From Coleophoma eucalyptorum (taxonomy: Eukaryota > Ascomycota > Leotiomycetes > Helotiales > Dermateaceae): a stretch of 64,000 bases of DNA. Below, piece by piece: positions 36,355-46,287 of the stretch (position 1 is the first letter of the stretch; each line of letters opens with the position of its first letter). The translations under genes and the position numbers were made by a program. The notes beneath the pieces were generated by a model, which was given only the letters and a program-made list of their open reading frames with translations, ran no database searches and was not told the origin of the DNA. The stretch spans positions 2,046,001-2,110,000 of the forward strand of contig JALRME010000002.1 of the NCBI GenBank assembly GCA_026120035.1. The letters run 5' to 3'.

Positions 36355-39306
36355 ATGACGGTCCCTGATGAAGTCGATATCATTGTTTGTGGAGGGGGTA
36401 GCTGTGGCTGCGTTGTCGCTGGCCGGTATGTTTTGGCACACTGGGCTAGACACAATAACTGATAGTCTACAGACTTGCCAATCTCGACCACAATCTCCAA
36501 GTGCTCTTGATTGAAGGTGGAGAGAGCAACTTGAACAACCCATGGGTCTTCAGGCCCGGAATCTGTAAGCAACCTAGTAGGTCCTATTTGTATATAGCAC
36601 TAATTTTTGTATAGACCCTCGTAACATGAAATTGGACAGCAAGACTGCTTCGTTTTACTACTCACGTCCCTCGGAATGGCTTGGAGGCAGGAAAGCTGTC
36701 GTGCCTTGTGCTCACATCCTGGGCGGTGGGTCATCCATCAACTTCATGATGTACACTCGGGCATCTGCATCGGACTACGATGACTTCCAAGCAAAGGGGT
36801 GGTCTACAAAGGAACTAATCCCTCTCATGAAGAAGCATGAGACATATCAACGTGCTAGTAATAACAGGTTGGTTGACTTCTGCCAGTAGAGCTATCTGGT
36901 TGCTAAGCTACAATGGTTAGAGAGCTTCATGGCTTTGATGGCCCTATCAAAGTATCTTTTGGCAACTACACCTATCCCATCATGCAAGACTTCCTTCGAG
37001 CTGCAGAGTCCCAAGGAATCCCCACAACTGATGATCTTCAAGATTTGACGACAGCTCAGTAAGTAGAGCTCAGCTTGATCTCGGCTTTAGGCAAAGAACT
37101 TACATTAGTCCAGTGGAGCTGAACACTGGCTCAAGTGGATCAATCGTGATGTACGTGTACCAGAATTCCTTTCTTAGATAATAATTCTAATCATAGGCTA
37201 TAGACTGGTCGACGAAGTGACTCAGCTCATGCCTACATCCACTCAACCCGATCAGTGCACTCGAACTTGCATCTGCAATGCAATACCAAGGTTGACAAGG
37301 TCATCATTGAGAACGGTAAAGCAGTGGGAGTACGAACCGTACCCACCAAGCCTCTCCACCCCTCGGTAAGCAGTTTTACTCTCCAATTTTAAAGCATTGT
37401 TGATACTAATTCCCCGAAGCAACAACAATCCCGCACTTTCAAAGCACGCAAGCAGATTGTTGTCTCTGGCGGCACGCTATCATCCCCACTGATCCTGCAA
37501 CGCAGTGGTGTTGGTGACCCAGCCAAGCTTCGAAAGGCTGGTGTAAATCCAATTGTGGACCTCCCAGGTGTCGGTTTGAACTTCCAGGATCATTACCTGA
37601 CTTTCTCCGTCTTTCGCGCTACACCAGGTAAGTTACAGCTTTGATAAATATTCGTAGAGATGGTGGATTCTTGGAAGTGGTACACAACATGAAAGCGGTC
37701 GTGGCATCATCACCTTTTGTGAAAAATCTCAAAAGTTGGCAATTTTGACTAATTCGTGTATAGATACCGATAGTTTTGACGACTTTGCTCGAGGTGACCC
37801 CGCTGTTCAAAAGGCTGTCTTCGACGAGTGGAACATCAAGGGAACTGGCCCACTAGCCACAAATGGCATCGAGGCTGGTGTTAAGATCCGACCAACTGAA
37901 GAAGAACTGAAGCAAATGGAGAAATGGCCCACGCCACACTTCAAGAGTGGATGGGACAGCTATTTCAAGAATAAGCCTGATAAGCCCGTGATGCACTACT
38001 CGGTTATTGCTGGGTATGATTTCGCCTGCTCGCTTAATTATATGAGTACTGCTGACGTTATTCAAGCTGGTTCGGCGATCATATGCTGATGTAAGTTGAC
38101 CCTATGAGAACCTGAGATCACCATGAAGCCTTTCATATCTTCTAAAGAACAAGAATTTGAGTGATTGCACGCTTTTTATCGCATGCTAGGTCATGTGATG
38201 GATGAGTGCAAAGTCCTTTGTGCTATCTCTAGACCTCCTATTATCAGTCCGCACAACTCTATGAAGCACGCAGGATCGCTTTTTTACAGATGATTAATTG
38301 TGTCTTAGGCCACCTGGAAAATTCTTTACGATGTTCCATTTCCTCGAGTATCCATTCTCTCGTGGGTCAACCCATATTGTCTCTCCAGACCCCTATGATG
38401 CACCCGATTTCGATGCTGGTTTCATGAATGACGAGCGTGATATGGCCCCAATGGTAAGAGACTCTATTGATGCTAGAGTAATATTTAAAAGAAGCAGTGC
38501 TAATAACTTTCATAGGTATGGTCATACATTAAGAGCAGAGAAACAGCTCGTAGAATGGGCGCCTACGCTGGAGAAGTGCAAGCCATGCATCCCTTCTTCG
38601 CATTCAACTCCCCTGCACGAGCCAAGGACTTGGATCTCGAAACTACTAAAGCCTATGCCCTACCAGGCAACGTTACAGCAGGTATTCAGCACGGTTCTTG
38701 GACAATGCCTCTCGAGCCTCCTGCCAAGAAGCAAAGTGATGTTTACCTGAACAGCAACAAGCAGAATGTCTGGGAGGATCTCGAATATAGTAATGAGGAC
38801 ATCAAGCATATTGAGGAATGGGTCAAACGACATGTTGAGACGACTTGGCACAGTCTTGGTGTAAGTATTTCCCTCTTGTCATATTGTAGCAAAGAGTCCC
38901 AAGAACTGATGATAAATAGACATGTTCAATGGCACCGAAGGAAGGAAACAGCATCGTCAAGCACGGTGTGTTGGATGAACGCCTTAACGTACATGGCGTA
39001 AAGAACCTCAAGGTTGCAGATCTATCTATCTGCCCTGACAATGTCGGCTGCAACACTTGTATGTCATATCCACTCACTCATCCTTGCTACCCTCAGCTAA
39101 TCACACTCTATAGACTCCACGGCTCTCCTCATCGGCGAGAAGTGTGCCATGCTCGTGGCTGAAGATCTCGGCTACAGCGGTGCTGCATTGGAGATGAGGG
39201 TAAGCAGTTATCAGAACGCTATCACGCAAAAGCATTGTTAACTAATTCAAATCAGGTTCCAAACTACCACGCTCCCGGTGAGCTTTCAGGCCTGTCTAGA
39301 CTCTGA
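36355..39306 (+). CDS. AOX1: Alcohol (methanol) oxidase, GMC family, peroxisomal
   Basis: Fourteen exons: 36355..36425, 36473..36564, 36615..36867, 36921..37058, 37114..37150, 37204..37365, 37420..37627, 37764..38013, 38067..38090, 38309..38453, 38516..38860, 38920..39058, 39114..39199, 39256..39306. All phases close, giving 666 aa, close to yeast alcohol oxidase. FAD-binding GGGSCG lies near residue 16, the GMC signature in HILGGGSSINFMMYTR and SGGTLSSPLILQRSGVG, and further AOX-type runs in PVMHYSVIAGWFGDHMLMPP and SPDPYDAPDFDAGFMND. The C-terminus is Ser-Arg-Leu, a PTS1 signal for peroxisomes. The enzyme oxidises short primary alcohols with O2 to aldehyde and H2O2. In filamentous fungi it is often tied to methanol released from pectin or lignin methyl groups. 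Confidence 0.94.
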
Positions 39307-40315
39307 TTTACAGAGATGAGATGAATTGTTACCAATGGAGATTTTACCTTCTATGAGGTGGCTAATTCTGTGGCCCTTTTATATGAATTGATGATATTGT
39401 TTATGGATAATCCTGCCATTAGTACACTCATTGATTCTTGACATTGTGTATTTAAGCTAAGTTTTGAGGGAGGCGACTGCGGTGTTTGATGATGGTTGTT
39501 CCTTCTTGTGTATAGTCTACCTAGTCTCTGCTTGTGATCAGGGGTAATAACACACTCATTTTGTTTAATTGCTTCCGATCTTTCTTACTGTGCAAAATCC
39601 TACATTTCTGTGTCCGGATATCAAGGCTGGATGGAAACTTCATCAACCTGCTCCATTTTATTGTTTTGATTTGGCAATCTTGATCCTCAGGAGGTTGGAA
39701 AGAAGAAGGCCAATAAGCATGCATGATCCTTAAGACACTTACGAAATACTTTTCTGTTTTCTTCCCCACGTACCAAACCGCCTCTATCATGGTTTATGGT
39801 GGGGATAGGGTGTGAAGGGGTCCAAAGCCTCATGTACAGAGGGGTCTTTTACGAAATCGCAATACACACACACACACACACACACACATACATACACAAG
39901 CACATACCCTTAAGTTGCCAATGTTTTTTCGAGTTTTGTTTTTCGAAGAGCCAGAATTCATCTTTGTTCCATCCCATCCCTTCCCCAATGGCTAAAAGCA
40001 AATTTGGTGACTGAAGGGAGGTTTTGTTAATAGGCCCAATCGTGGATACTTTTTCCGAAGGAATTGTACCCGAGTAGTGATTAAGGGAAACATTATTGTA
40101 CATTCCATTAACATGCAGGTATTTAGGAACGGGGTATCTGGAGCCAAGAGTTTTCAACATTTCAGAGACCCATAACGCAAACATATTCCATATAATGACA
40201 TGGTACGACTTTGCCCCTTCTCGTACTGAAACACGCAGTTCTGTGATATATGTCCCATGGCACGTTGAAATAGTACAAATATGATACAAAAGTTATCTCT
40301 ACTCTCCGGGATCTA
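39307..40315. other. Intergenic between convergent genes
   Basis: 3' regions of alcohol oxidase (plus) and MRPL35 (minus), with a CA microsatellite at 39864-39888. Minus-strand frames here (for example 39849-40289) run through the CA repeat and look like chance. Confidence 0.55.
39864..39888. repeat. AC dinucleotide microsatellite
   Basis: About 12 uninterrupted AC units, followed by ATACATAC-type imperfect units. Confidence 0.95.
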
Positions 40316-41645
40316 TCATCTCCAGATCGCCCTATATTTGGTGCTAGCATGTCTCGCCTCCCAACCCCTAGCCTTCTGCTTAGGCTTAAGAGCCTCGATC
40401 TTCTTGCGCTTGAATTCAATATCAGCACCTTCAATACCAGCTCTGTTCATCACGCCAGCAGTTCCCTCATCCCAAATGCTTCGGAACAAACTCATACCAA
40501 TTGGCTGGAGCTTATTATTCTGCACAAATGCTCGGAATCTGAATCCTTCTCGGTCAACAGTCTTCTGCTTTTCCAAGTCAATCATTTGACCTGCTGGTTG
40601 CTGCAAAACAAATACGGAGTAGCGATGGTATGGTGATCCTTTCTGGGCGAACGGAGGGAGCCATGAGTGAACAAGTTGCTCTGCTGTGACCTTGGACAAA
40701 GGTACGGAGTCTTGGGTAGGAGACAATGGGATGTTCACAGCTAAGAAATGACATCGCGTAGCAAAGTTGTCCTCTTCAACAACAGGCACATCTGAATCGA
40801 GGACTAGAACCGAGACATATCGCTCGCCTTGGTCGAAGACTTGAACATTCAGACGTGGGGCGATTTCACTAACTCTCGAATCGACGTATTCTCCGGGTTG
40901 TACATTTCGGCGTCTGAATGCCAGGTGGACCTCTGCTGTAGGCTCAAAGTGTGGCAAGATATCTGGAACAATGCTGAATTGCTCAATACGCTGAACAATG
41001 ATCTTGCGTTGGTAACTTCGCCATTTCTTGTCTGCGAGATATCGATAAATGGGCTTGCTCATGTCGCCTGGAGTCATCATTAGCATCTCATTTCAGCTAT
41101 CTATAGTGTCCAAGATACTAACCTTCATTATCCTCAAATCGCTTCTTGATCATAGGGTCGTTGATATCCGCAAGTACCTTAAGGTATTCAAGGTGCCTCC
41201 TCATGCTGTCCAATCTTCTATCCTTCGCCGCCTGGCCGCCAGCAATTTTCTCTGGATCTTGGGCCATCAAATTGTTAATCCGCAGCCTCTCTGTGGCGAT
41301 TGCTTTGAGCTTCTCTTCTCTGTCTTCTTGCAACACCTTTCTGGCCTCCTGAAAGCATTGGAATGGCAGCAGCTCGAATGGAACATTGTCGGACGATTTT
41401 ATAGCAGCACGTCTACGTCTCGATCCTACAGGAATGACACCAGTCTTCATCAAGGCCTTCTCTCCCCGTTTCGATGTGACCGTAGCTGGATTCCATGTTC
41501 GCGTCCTTGAGGCCGGCTCCACAACAGCTTCACTGACCGGTGTGGAGGTCGTGAAAGCTCGAAGCGATCGAATCGAGGAGCCAGACGGTTGTGAATTACG
41601 CAGACATTGCGTCAATGGCCTTACGGCCTTCTGGCAAGGAGGCAT
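40316..41645 (-). CDS. MRPL35: Mitochondrial large-subunit ribosomal protein mL38 (MRPL35), PEBP fold
   Basis: Exons 41645..41123 and 41067..40316 (minus strand) give 424 aa. The N-terminus is basic and rich in Ser and Thr (SIRSLRAFTTSTPVSEA), as in a mitochondrial targeting peptide. The central region DMSKPIYRYLADKKWRSYQR and the PEBP-type part (LNVQVFDQGERYVSVLVLDSD ... PYHRYSVFVLQQ) match fungal mL38. The C-terminal basic stretch KPKQKARGWEARHASTKYRA fits ribosomal binding. The frame also allows a start at 41693, 16 residues earlier; 41645 was chosen because MPPCQKAVRPL opens a normal presequence. Head-to-head with MRPL4. Confidence 0.88.
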
Positions 41646-41796
41646 TGTTGCGGTGTTGATGTTCGAGGACCAGCTTGAAATTTGTCGACGCATGAGCACG
41701 GTCCGGAATATCTATTAATCCGCCCGAAATTTTGAGGATCTCTGGACCTTCAACATTGATAGCGACAACCACACTGAGTTGCTCAAACACATCAAA
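41646..41796. promoter_or_regulatory. Bidirectional promoter of MRPL35 and MRPL4
   Basis: Only 151 bp separate the two divergent start codons, so the genes must share promoter elements. No clear TATA box was seen. Confidence 0.65.
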
Positions 41797-42778
41797 ATGG
41801 CGTCGAAAAGCCTACAAGGCTTCTCACGGAGCTTGAATGCTCTCAGGGGATATGTTGGGGGGTCAAGGGATCCTTTGGCGGTATGCTGCGTCCAGAATTG
41901 GCTGACGATACGAAATACTGATCCTTTATTAGCAATGCTTAGCACCTCAATTATCAAGATCAATGGCGACAGAGACCTCTCTGCCGTCAGAGGTACTTGC
42001 AGGACTGAACAATCTGTCCCTACATGAGAATTCGGCGCCATCATCAGGCACGTAATCACGAACGCAACATGTGTCAATGTGCTAACAGCCTTCTTAAGCC
42101 TCCGAGGTTCTCACCACCATCTACAAATTCCCTACCATGGAACCACTTCGATTCGAGTCATACCCTAGCAACCATTTGTACCTCCCCCTCAGACGAGACA
42201 TTCTCCATCGCGCGGTAGTGTACGAGGGAGATGCCACGAGACAAGGAACAGCATCTACAAAGACAAGATGGGAGATTCACGGCTCGCACCGCAAGATCCG
42301 ACCACAGAAAGGAACTGGTAGAGCGCGATTGGGCACGAGGCAATCACCAATGCTGAAGGGAGGTGCCAAATCATTCGGTCCCCGCCCACGAGACTTTGCG
42401 ACTGGGTTGCCAAAAAAGATGTATGATTTGGCATGGAGGACAGCCCTTTCATACAGGTACAGGAAGGGTGAGCTGATTATTTGCGAGGATGGAATGGAGA
42501 TCGAGCACCCAAAGACTCGATACGTACAAGATATCTTCGAGCACAACCGCTGGGGAGCTGAAGATGGAAGGACATTGTTGATCACGGGAGACTATCGCCA
42601 CAACCTGTTCAATGCGCTTCGACCGGCAGGACAGCATGGTCGCGTGCAGACGACAGAGGAAGTCGATGTGAAGGATCTGTTGGAGTTGGGAAGGATTGTT
42701 ATTGAGAAATCTGCCCTTGACGAGATCTTATACGGTCACCAGAGTGATCTGACTTCAAAGGTTCGAGTTATGGTCTAG
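41797..42778 (+). CDS. MRPL4: Mitochondrial ribosomal protein uL4m
   Basis: Exon 1 is 41797..41880 (MASKSLQGFSRSLNALRGYV, presequence) and exon 2 starts at 41933 (QCLAPQLSRSMATETSLPSE). The main exon ends at 42778 and carries the uL4 body: FPTMEPLRFESYPSNHLYLP, ILHRAVVYEGDATRQGTAST, RPQKGTGRARLGTRQSP and GAKSFGPRPRDFATGLPKKM. The junction between exons 2 and 3 is uncertain. Either 41992/42107 (GT-AG, 271 aa) or 42047/42099 (GC-AG, 292 aa) keeps the frame; the longer form resembles the usual fungal length. It is a component of the mitochondrial large ribosomal subunit near the exit tunnel. Identity is secure, the N-terminal exon structure less so. Confidence 0.88.
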
Positions 42779-43099
42779 ATGTTCGAACATGGATTTGTAC
42801 TTTATGCGATGTTCTAGTCAGCTGTACAAAATGTATTATAAGCAAGCTACTTATGAGGCCTGAAGACTTGGTCTTGCGAGTGCAGTTCATCCTTTACGCA
42901 GCAACGTGCCGGGCATGCCATATTCCAGTTCCCTGTCTGCTCAAAAATCCTCCTAGCACAGCATTCCCGCTTCAAGGACTTACTCTACAACCGAGTAGGC
43001 AAGCAATATAACAAAAAACAGAACGGTCAGATGGCCCATAGCCCGCCCTCTACCTAGAACTACTTCAGAGATTCCCGGCCACAGGAACAAGCATCTCCA
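42779..43099. other. Intergenic
   Basis: 3' region of MRPL4; nothing recognised. Confidence 0.5.
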
Positions 43100-43522
43100 T
43101 CACACCAACAACCCCAGCCTCAGCTCTAGCCCTGTCGTGAAGAAATTCAAGAAAAGAGGTGAAGACAAAGACAAGCGCAAGCTACAGACGAAAGCTTCAA
43201 TCCGCCACATCTTCAGCCCTTCACCCACCCCCTTCATTTCACCATCTCGCCTCTCACCGGGGCCATTTCTTCCGAGAGCAGAAGCCGCCATCTTATGAAG
43301 TCTACTTAAAATAGATTTCTTTACATCCTTGGCTTTCCATAGGCGTGCGTTACTGTTGTTTGGGAGGGGGTGTGGGTTAATGCCGAGTATAGCATTTAGA
43401 AAGTTTGCGGTTTGTCGAAGGGATTCTGCTTGCGGAGCGGATGTATTGCGTGTAAATTCTAAGTTACGGAGCATTCCACGCACTGCATGGAACCTTTTGT
43501 CGGCCAGCTCTGTCCCTGGCAT
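43100..43522 (-). CDS. Uncertain small protein (140 codons)
   Basis: An uninterrupted minus-strand frame with a reasonable start (MPGTELADKRFHAVRGMLRN). The first half has protein-like composition (FTRNTSAPQAESLRQTANFL), the second half is basic and then hydrophobic near the C-terminus. No domain or homologue is recognised, and the 3' part could belong to an intron or UTR. Kept as a candidate only; the plus strand also has short open frames here. Confidence 0.3.
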   Translation of the reverse strand: MPGTELADKRFHAVRGMLRNLEFTRNTSAPQAESLRQTANFLNAILGINPHPLPNNSNARLWKAKDVKKSILSRLHKMAASALGRNGPGERRDGEMKGVGEGLKMWRIEAFVCSLRLSLSSPLFLNFFTTGLELRLGLLV

Positions 43523-44241
43523 GCTTTATTTTGTTTTGTTTTCCTTTCATTTTTTTCAGGAGTGGCTGTGAAAAGCGAACTTAGTGAGTTCAGTGCAGCT
43601 TATTCGGCTCGGAAAAGGAACTTAGTGATAAGTTATCAAACAATCCATTCACGGGTGGACACTAAAGAAAGAGGAACATTCGTTCTTAAAATAACCATTG
43701 CAATGCTTAAAATCTGTCAATTATTAATGTTTAGCTGAGCATGCCTGCTAACTCATAGCTAAGGAAATACGGTCGAGGTAATCATATCATCATAAGGCGA
43801 AGCAAGCAACTAACGACTACAAAGAGTCATCGAATTGCAGATCGCGAGTTGCACCAAAGAAACTTTTGCAAAACTCCTTCACTCCTCTTCCCTTTTCCCT
43901 TTCTGCCCTGCTATCCAACATAAGCTCATTGAAACTGCATGTTCATACACATGTACACGCATACCCATTTATCAACGCACCTTCACCTGACGCTATAGTT
44001 GGGTTTGTTGCAACTTATCAAATTCATTGCAACATATGCCACAGGTACCTTTGCCAGCCCGAAATAAGGAGAGAAAATAAGGCCATGGTACTCTAAATGC
44101 GCTAATATGCTTGTCGTAGAATGCACCAACCTAATAACGATGCTTTTTGAGCTCTGTCCATGTAGGACTGTGAAATGTGCTGCAACGCATGGCTTCCCAT
44201 GCCATTATATAAGACGAATTCGATATAATTGACAAGCTTCG
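43523..44241. other. Intergenic
   Basis: No gene recognised. Probably the promoter of the small minus-strand frame and the 3' region of the bZIP gene. Confidence 0.5.
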
Positions 44242-45546
44242 TCAGGCAATTGATGGTTGTGACAAGCGTGTAGGGTCATTGACAAACATCGAGAAAGTGC
44301 CCTCCGCCAGTTGCTGATCGTGGAGCATAACAGGGTCATTCGGCACTTTGATAGTGGCTTTACCCTGCTCAGATGGTGTTGAGTCCATGTCACTTACCCC
44401 AGAATCTGGATTCATGACGTCGTCAGATTGTAACCAATTATCGGCATCTGGACTCATAACATCTTTCGTGCCTGGGGAGATGGCATCGTTGAATACGGGG
44501 GCCGATGTTTCAGGGCGTGTCTCCTTAGAGAGAACTGGGGAGTTCTGGGCTGACGACTGTTGCGATCTTCCCTGGCTCTGCAGCAACAGTCGCAAAGAAT
44601 CCGTGCTGTTGGTGCGACTTGAAGCAAAAGTATACGAACTGCCCCTCATACTATTTCTAGTGAGCGGCCGAGATATGCTACCGATGCTGGTTGATGACGA
44701 ATTTGTTCTGGACAATTTGTTTCTGTTTGATGCTTCATCAGCAATTGCTTCTGCGCTCGCGGTAAGCCAGGTATCAATTGCGCGATTTCCACAACCAGCA
44801 TGGCTCTGCAACATCTCCTTATATTTGTCAATCTCACACATCAGCTCGGTGATTGCGTACTCCATTCGCTTCCTCTCGGCCTGATACTCCCGGAGTCGGT
44901 CTTCCAGCACGTTGGTAGATTCCTTCTTTTTGGTTCTACATTTACTGGCTGCGACTCTGTTGCGCTCGAGAAACCTCTCGCGTTTGAGTCGAGCCTCTTC
45001 CTCTGAGGGTTGCTTCTTTGGCTTCCGGTTCCGTCGCTTCTTTACTGGTGGCGGGTTGGCAACTTCCTGTACAGTCTTCTCGTCCGGTTCAATCGATCGA
45101 CCTCGCTTTCGGTTATTGGTTGTAGAAGTGTCGATATTGGTGCCACTGTTTTCTGGCTGTAACGTCTTCTTAGTCTCGATTGTTTGCATATTGATAGACA
45201 TAGATGAAGTAAATGCTTGCGCAAAGTATGGGTTGTTTTGTAAGTCAACAACATCACCGTTGTTGACTTGCTGAGAATGAAACAAGGGATCGAACAAGAC
45301 CTTGTTTAGATCAGGCGTGAAGCCCGTTGGTCCAAAGCCTCCTGGGTAAAGTAGATTGGAGAGCTCAGAATTGCTCATATCTTGAAAGCTATCGGGAAAC
45401 GAATTGAAATCCATGTTCTGGTTATTATGGTTGTTGTTGTTGTTGTTGTTGTTGTTGCTATTGTTGAGGGGTGGATCAAGTATGAACGATGGGTCGATGG
45501 TATTCTGAAAGAAGCTTCCTTGACAAGTCTCCGTCATGGTGCTCAT
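44242..45546 (-). CDS. ATF/CREB-like bZIP transcription factor
   Basis: Single exon, 434 aa. The basic region RERFLERNRVAASKCRTKKK at about residues 185-205 holds the bZIP DNA-contact pattern N-x-x-A-A-x-x-C-R. It is followed by a heptad region (LEDRLREYQAERKRMEYAITEL...) and the HAGCG motif after the zipper, as in Atf1/AtfA-type factors that bind TGACGTCA. The N-terminus is rich in Asn, Pro and Phe and includes a poly-Asn run encoded by a GTT/AAC repeat (about 45430-45467). The C-terminus is Ser/Thr-rich with Asp-Ser repeats, suited to phosphorylation. It lacks the extra N-terminal domains of canonical AtfA, so it may be a related, faster-evolving member. It acts in the nucleus; target genes are unknown. 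A short C-terminal intron cannot be excluded. Confidence 0.85.
   Translation of the reverse strand: MSTMTETCQGSFFQNTIDPSFILDPPLNNSNNNNNNNNNHNNQNMDFNSFPDSFQDMSNSELSNLLYPGGFGPTGFTPDLNKVLFDPLFHSQQVNNGDVVDLQNNPYFAQAFTSSMSINMQTIETKKTLQPENSGTNIDTSTTNNRKRGRSIEPDEKTVQEVANPPPVKKRRNRKPKKQPSEEEARLKRERFLERNRVAASKCRTKKKESTNVLEDRLREYQAERKRMEYAITELMCEIDKYKEMLQSHAGCGNRAIDTWLTASAEAIADEASNRNKLSRTNSSSTSIGSISRPLTRNSMRGSSYTFASSRTNSTDSLRLLLQSQGRSQQSSAQNSPVLSKETRPETSAPVFNDAISPGTKDVMSPDADNWLQSDDVMNPDSGVSDMDSTPSEQGKATIKVPNDPVMLHDQQLAEGTFSMFVNDPTRLSQPSIA
45430..45467 (-). repeat. AAC repeat encoding poly-asparagine in the bZIP gene
   Basis: Trinucleotide repeat (GTT on the plus strand) of about ten units, inside the coding frame, with one His interruption in the protein nearby. 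Such runs vary in length between strains. Confidence 0.85.
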
Positions 45547-46266
45547 TGAATGAAATCAGAGCAGATGGGTTTCACAGACGAAGGGGCTGTGGAGAGACGG
45601 TTGTCAAGTTGATGGGTTTCCACTCATTCGATTGCATATAGCTGCTTTGGTGTTTGCTTCGCGCAGCTACTTACCAAAAAAGGTAGGGTGGGCGACAAGA
45701 AGAATGAATATGGCAATGGTGATCGTGTGAGGCCGGTCCCACGGAGATCTGATTATTACTTATAATCAGTGGGTGATACTAATATAAAACTCCTGGGCAT
45801 AGGCATACTGGTGTTTCTGGGACTAATGCGGCGAGGACAATGAAGGGTCGACAATGGCGAGCTGGATGTGTCCGGGTATTATTCTAATCAATCGGCGGCG
45901 ATGTGTAGAAGGTGTATCGAAAGACTAGGCCTCGAAGATTAGGTGGTAGGCACGTTGGCGTACGGTGAACTGGGGAAAGGTCGGAAAGGTCAAGCGTGGG
46001 AAAAGTCGATGGGTAAGAGAGAGCAGTGTGCCGTGCTGGGCCTCGGAGAATCTGGTGCGCGTTATATGAAGTTGTGCTGGATCCGCAGCGTTCTGTGGTG
46101 TTCTTTTGTGGTTGTGAAGCCGGAGATGGGAGCGAAGGAATGGGCAACGATGGGCGGGGAATGGTAATGTGAAATTCGATGCGAACAGACGGAAGCGACC
46201 AAGACGCAAAGAAAGCTCGGCCAAGCCAGCAGATGACGTCCTGTCCAAGCTCCACTCCATGGACCA

Positions 46267-46287
46267 GGAACAGCTAGCAGCTGTTCC
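46267..46287. repeat. Perfect 9-bp inverted repeat with 3-nt spacer
   Basis: GGAACAGCT, spacer AGC, then AGCTGTTCC. Dyad symmetry is exact. It lies about 720 bp upstream of the bZIP start codon. Confidence 0.8.

Noticed and set aside
39849..40289. 146-codon minus-strand frame next to MRPL35
   Set aside because: It runs through the AC microsatellite (Cys-Val repeat) and shows no domain.
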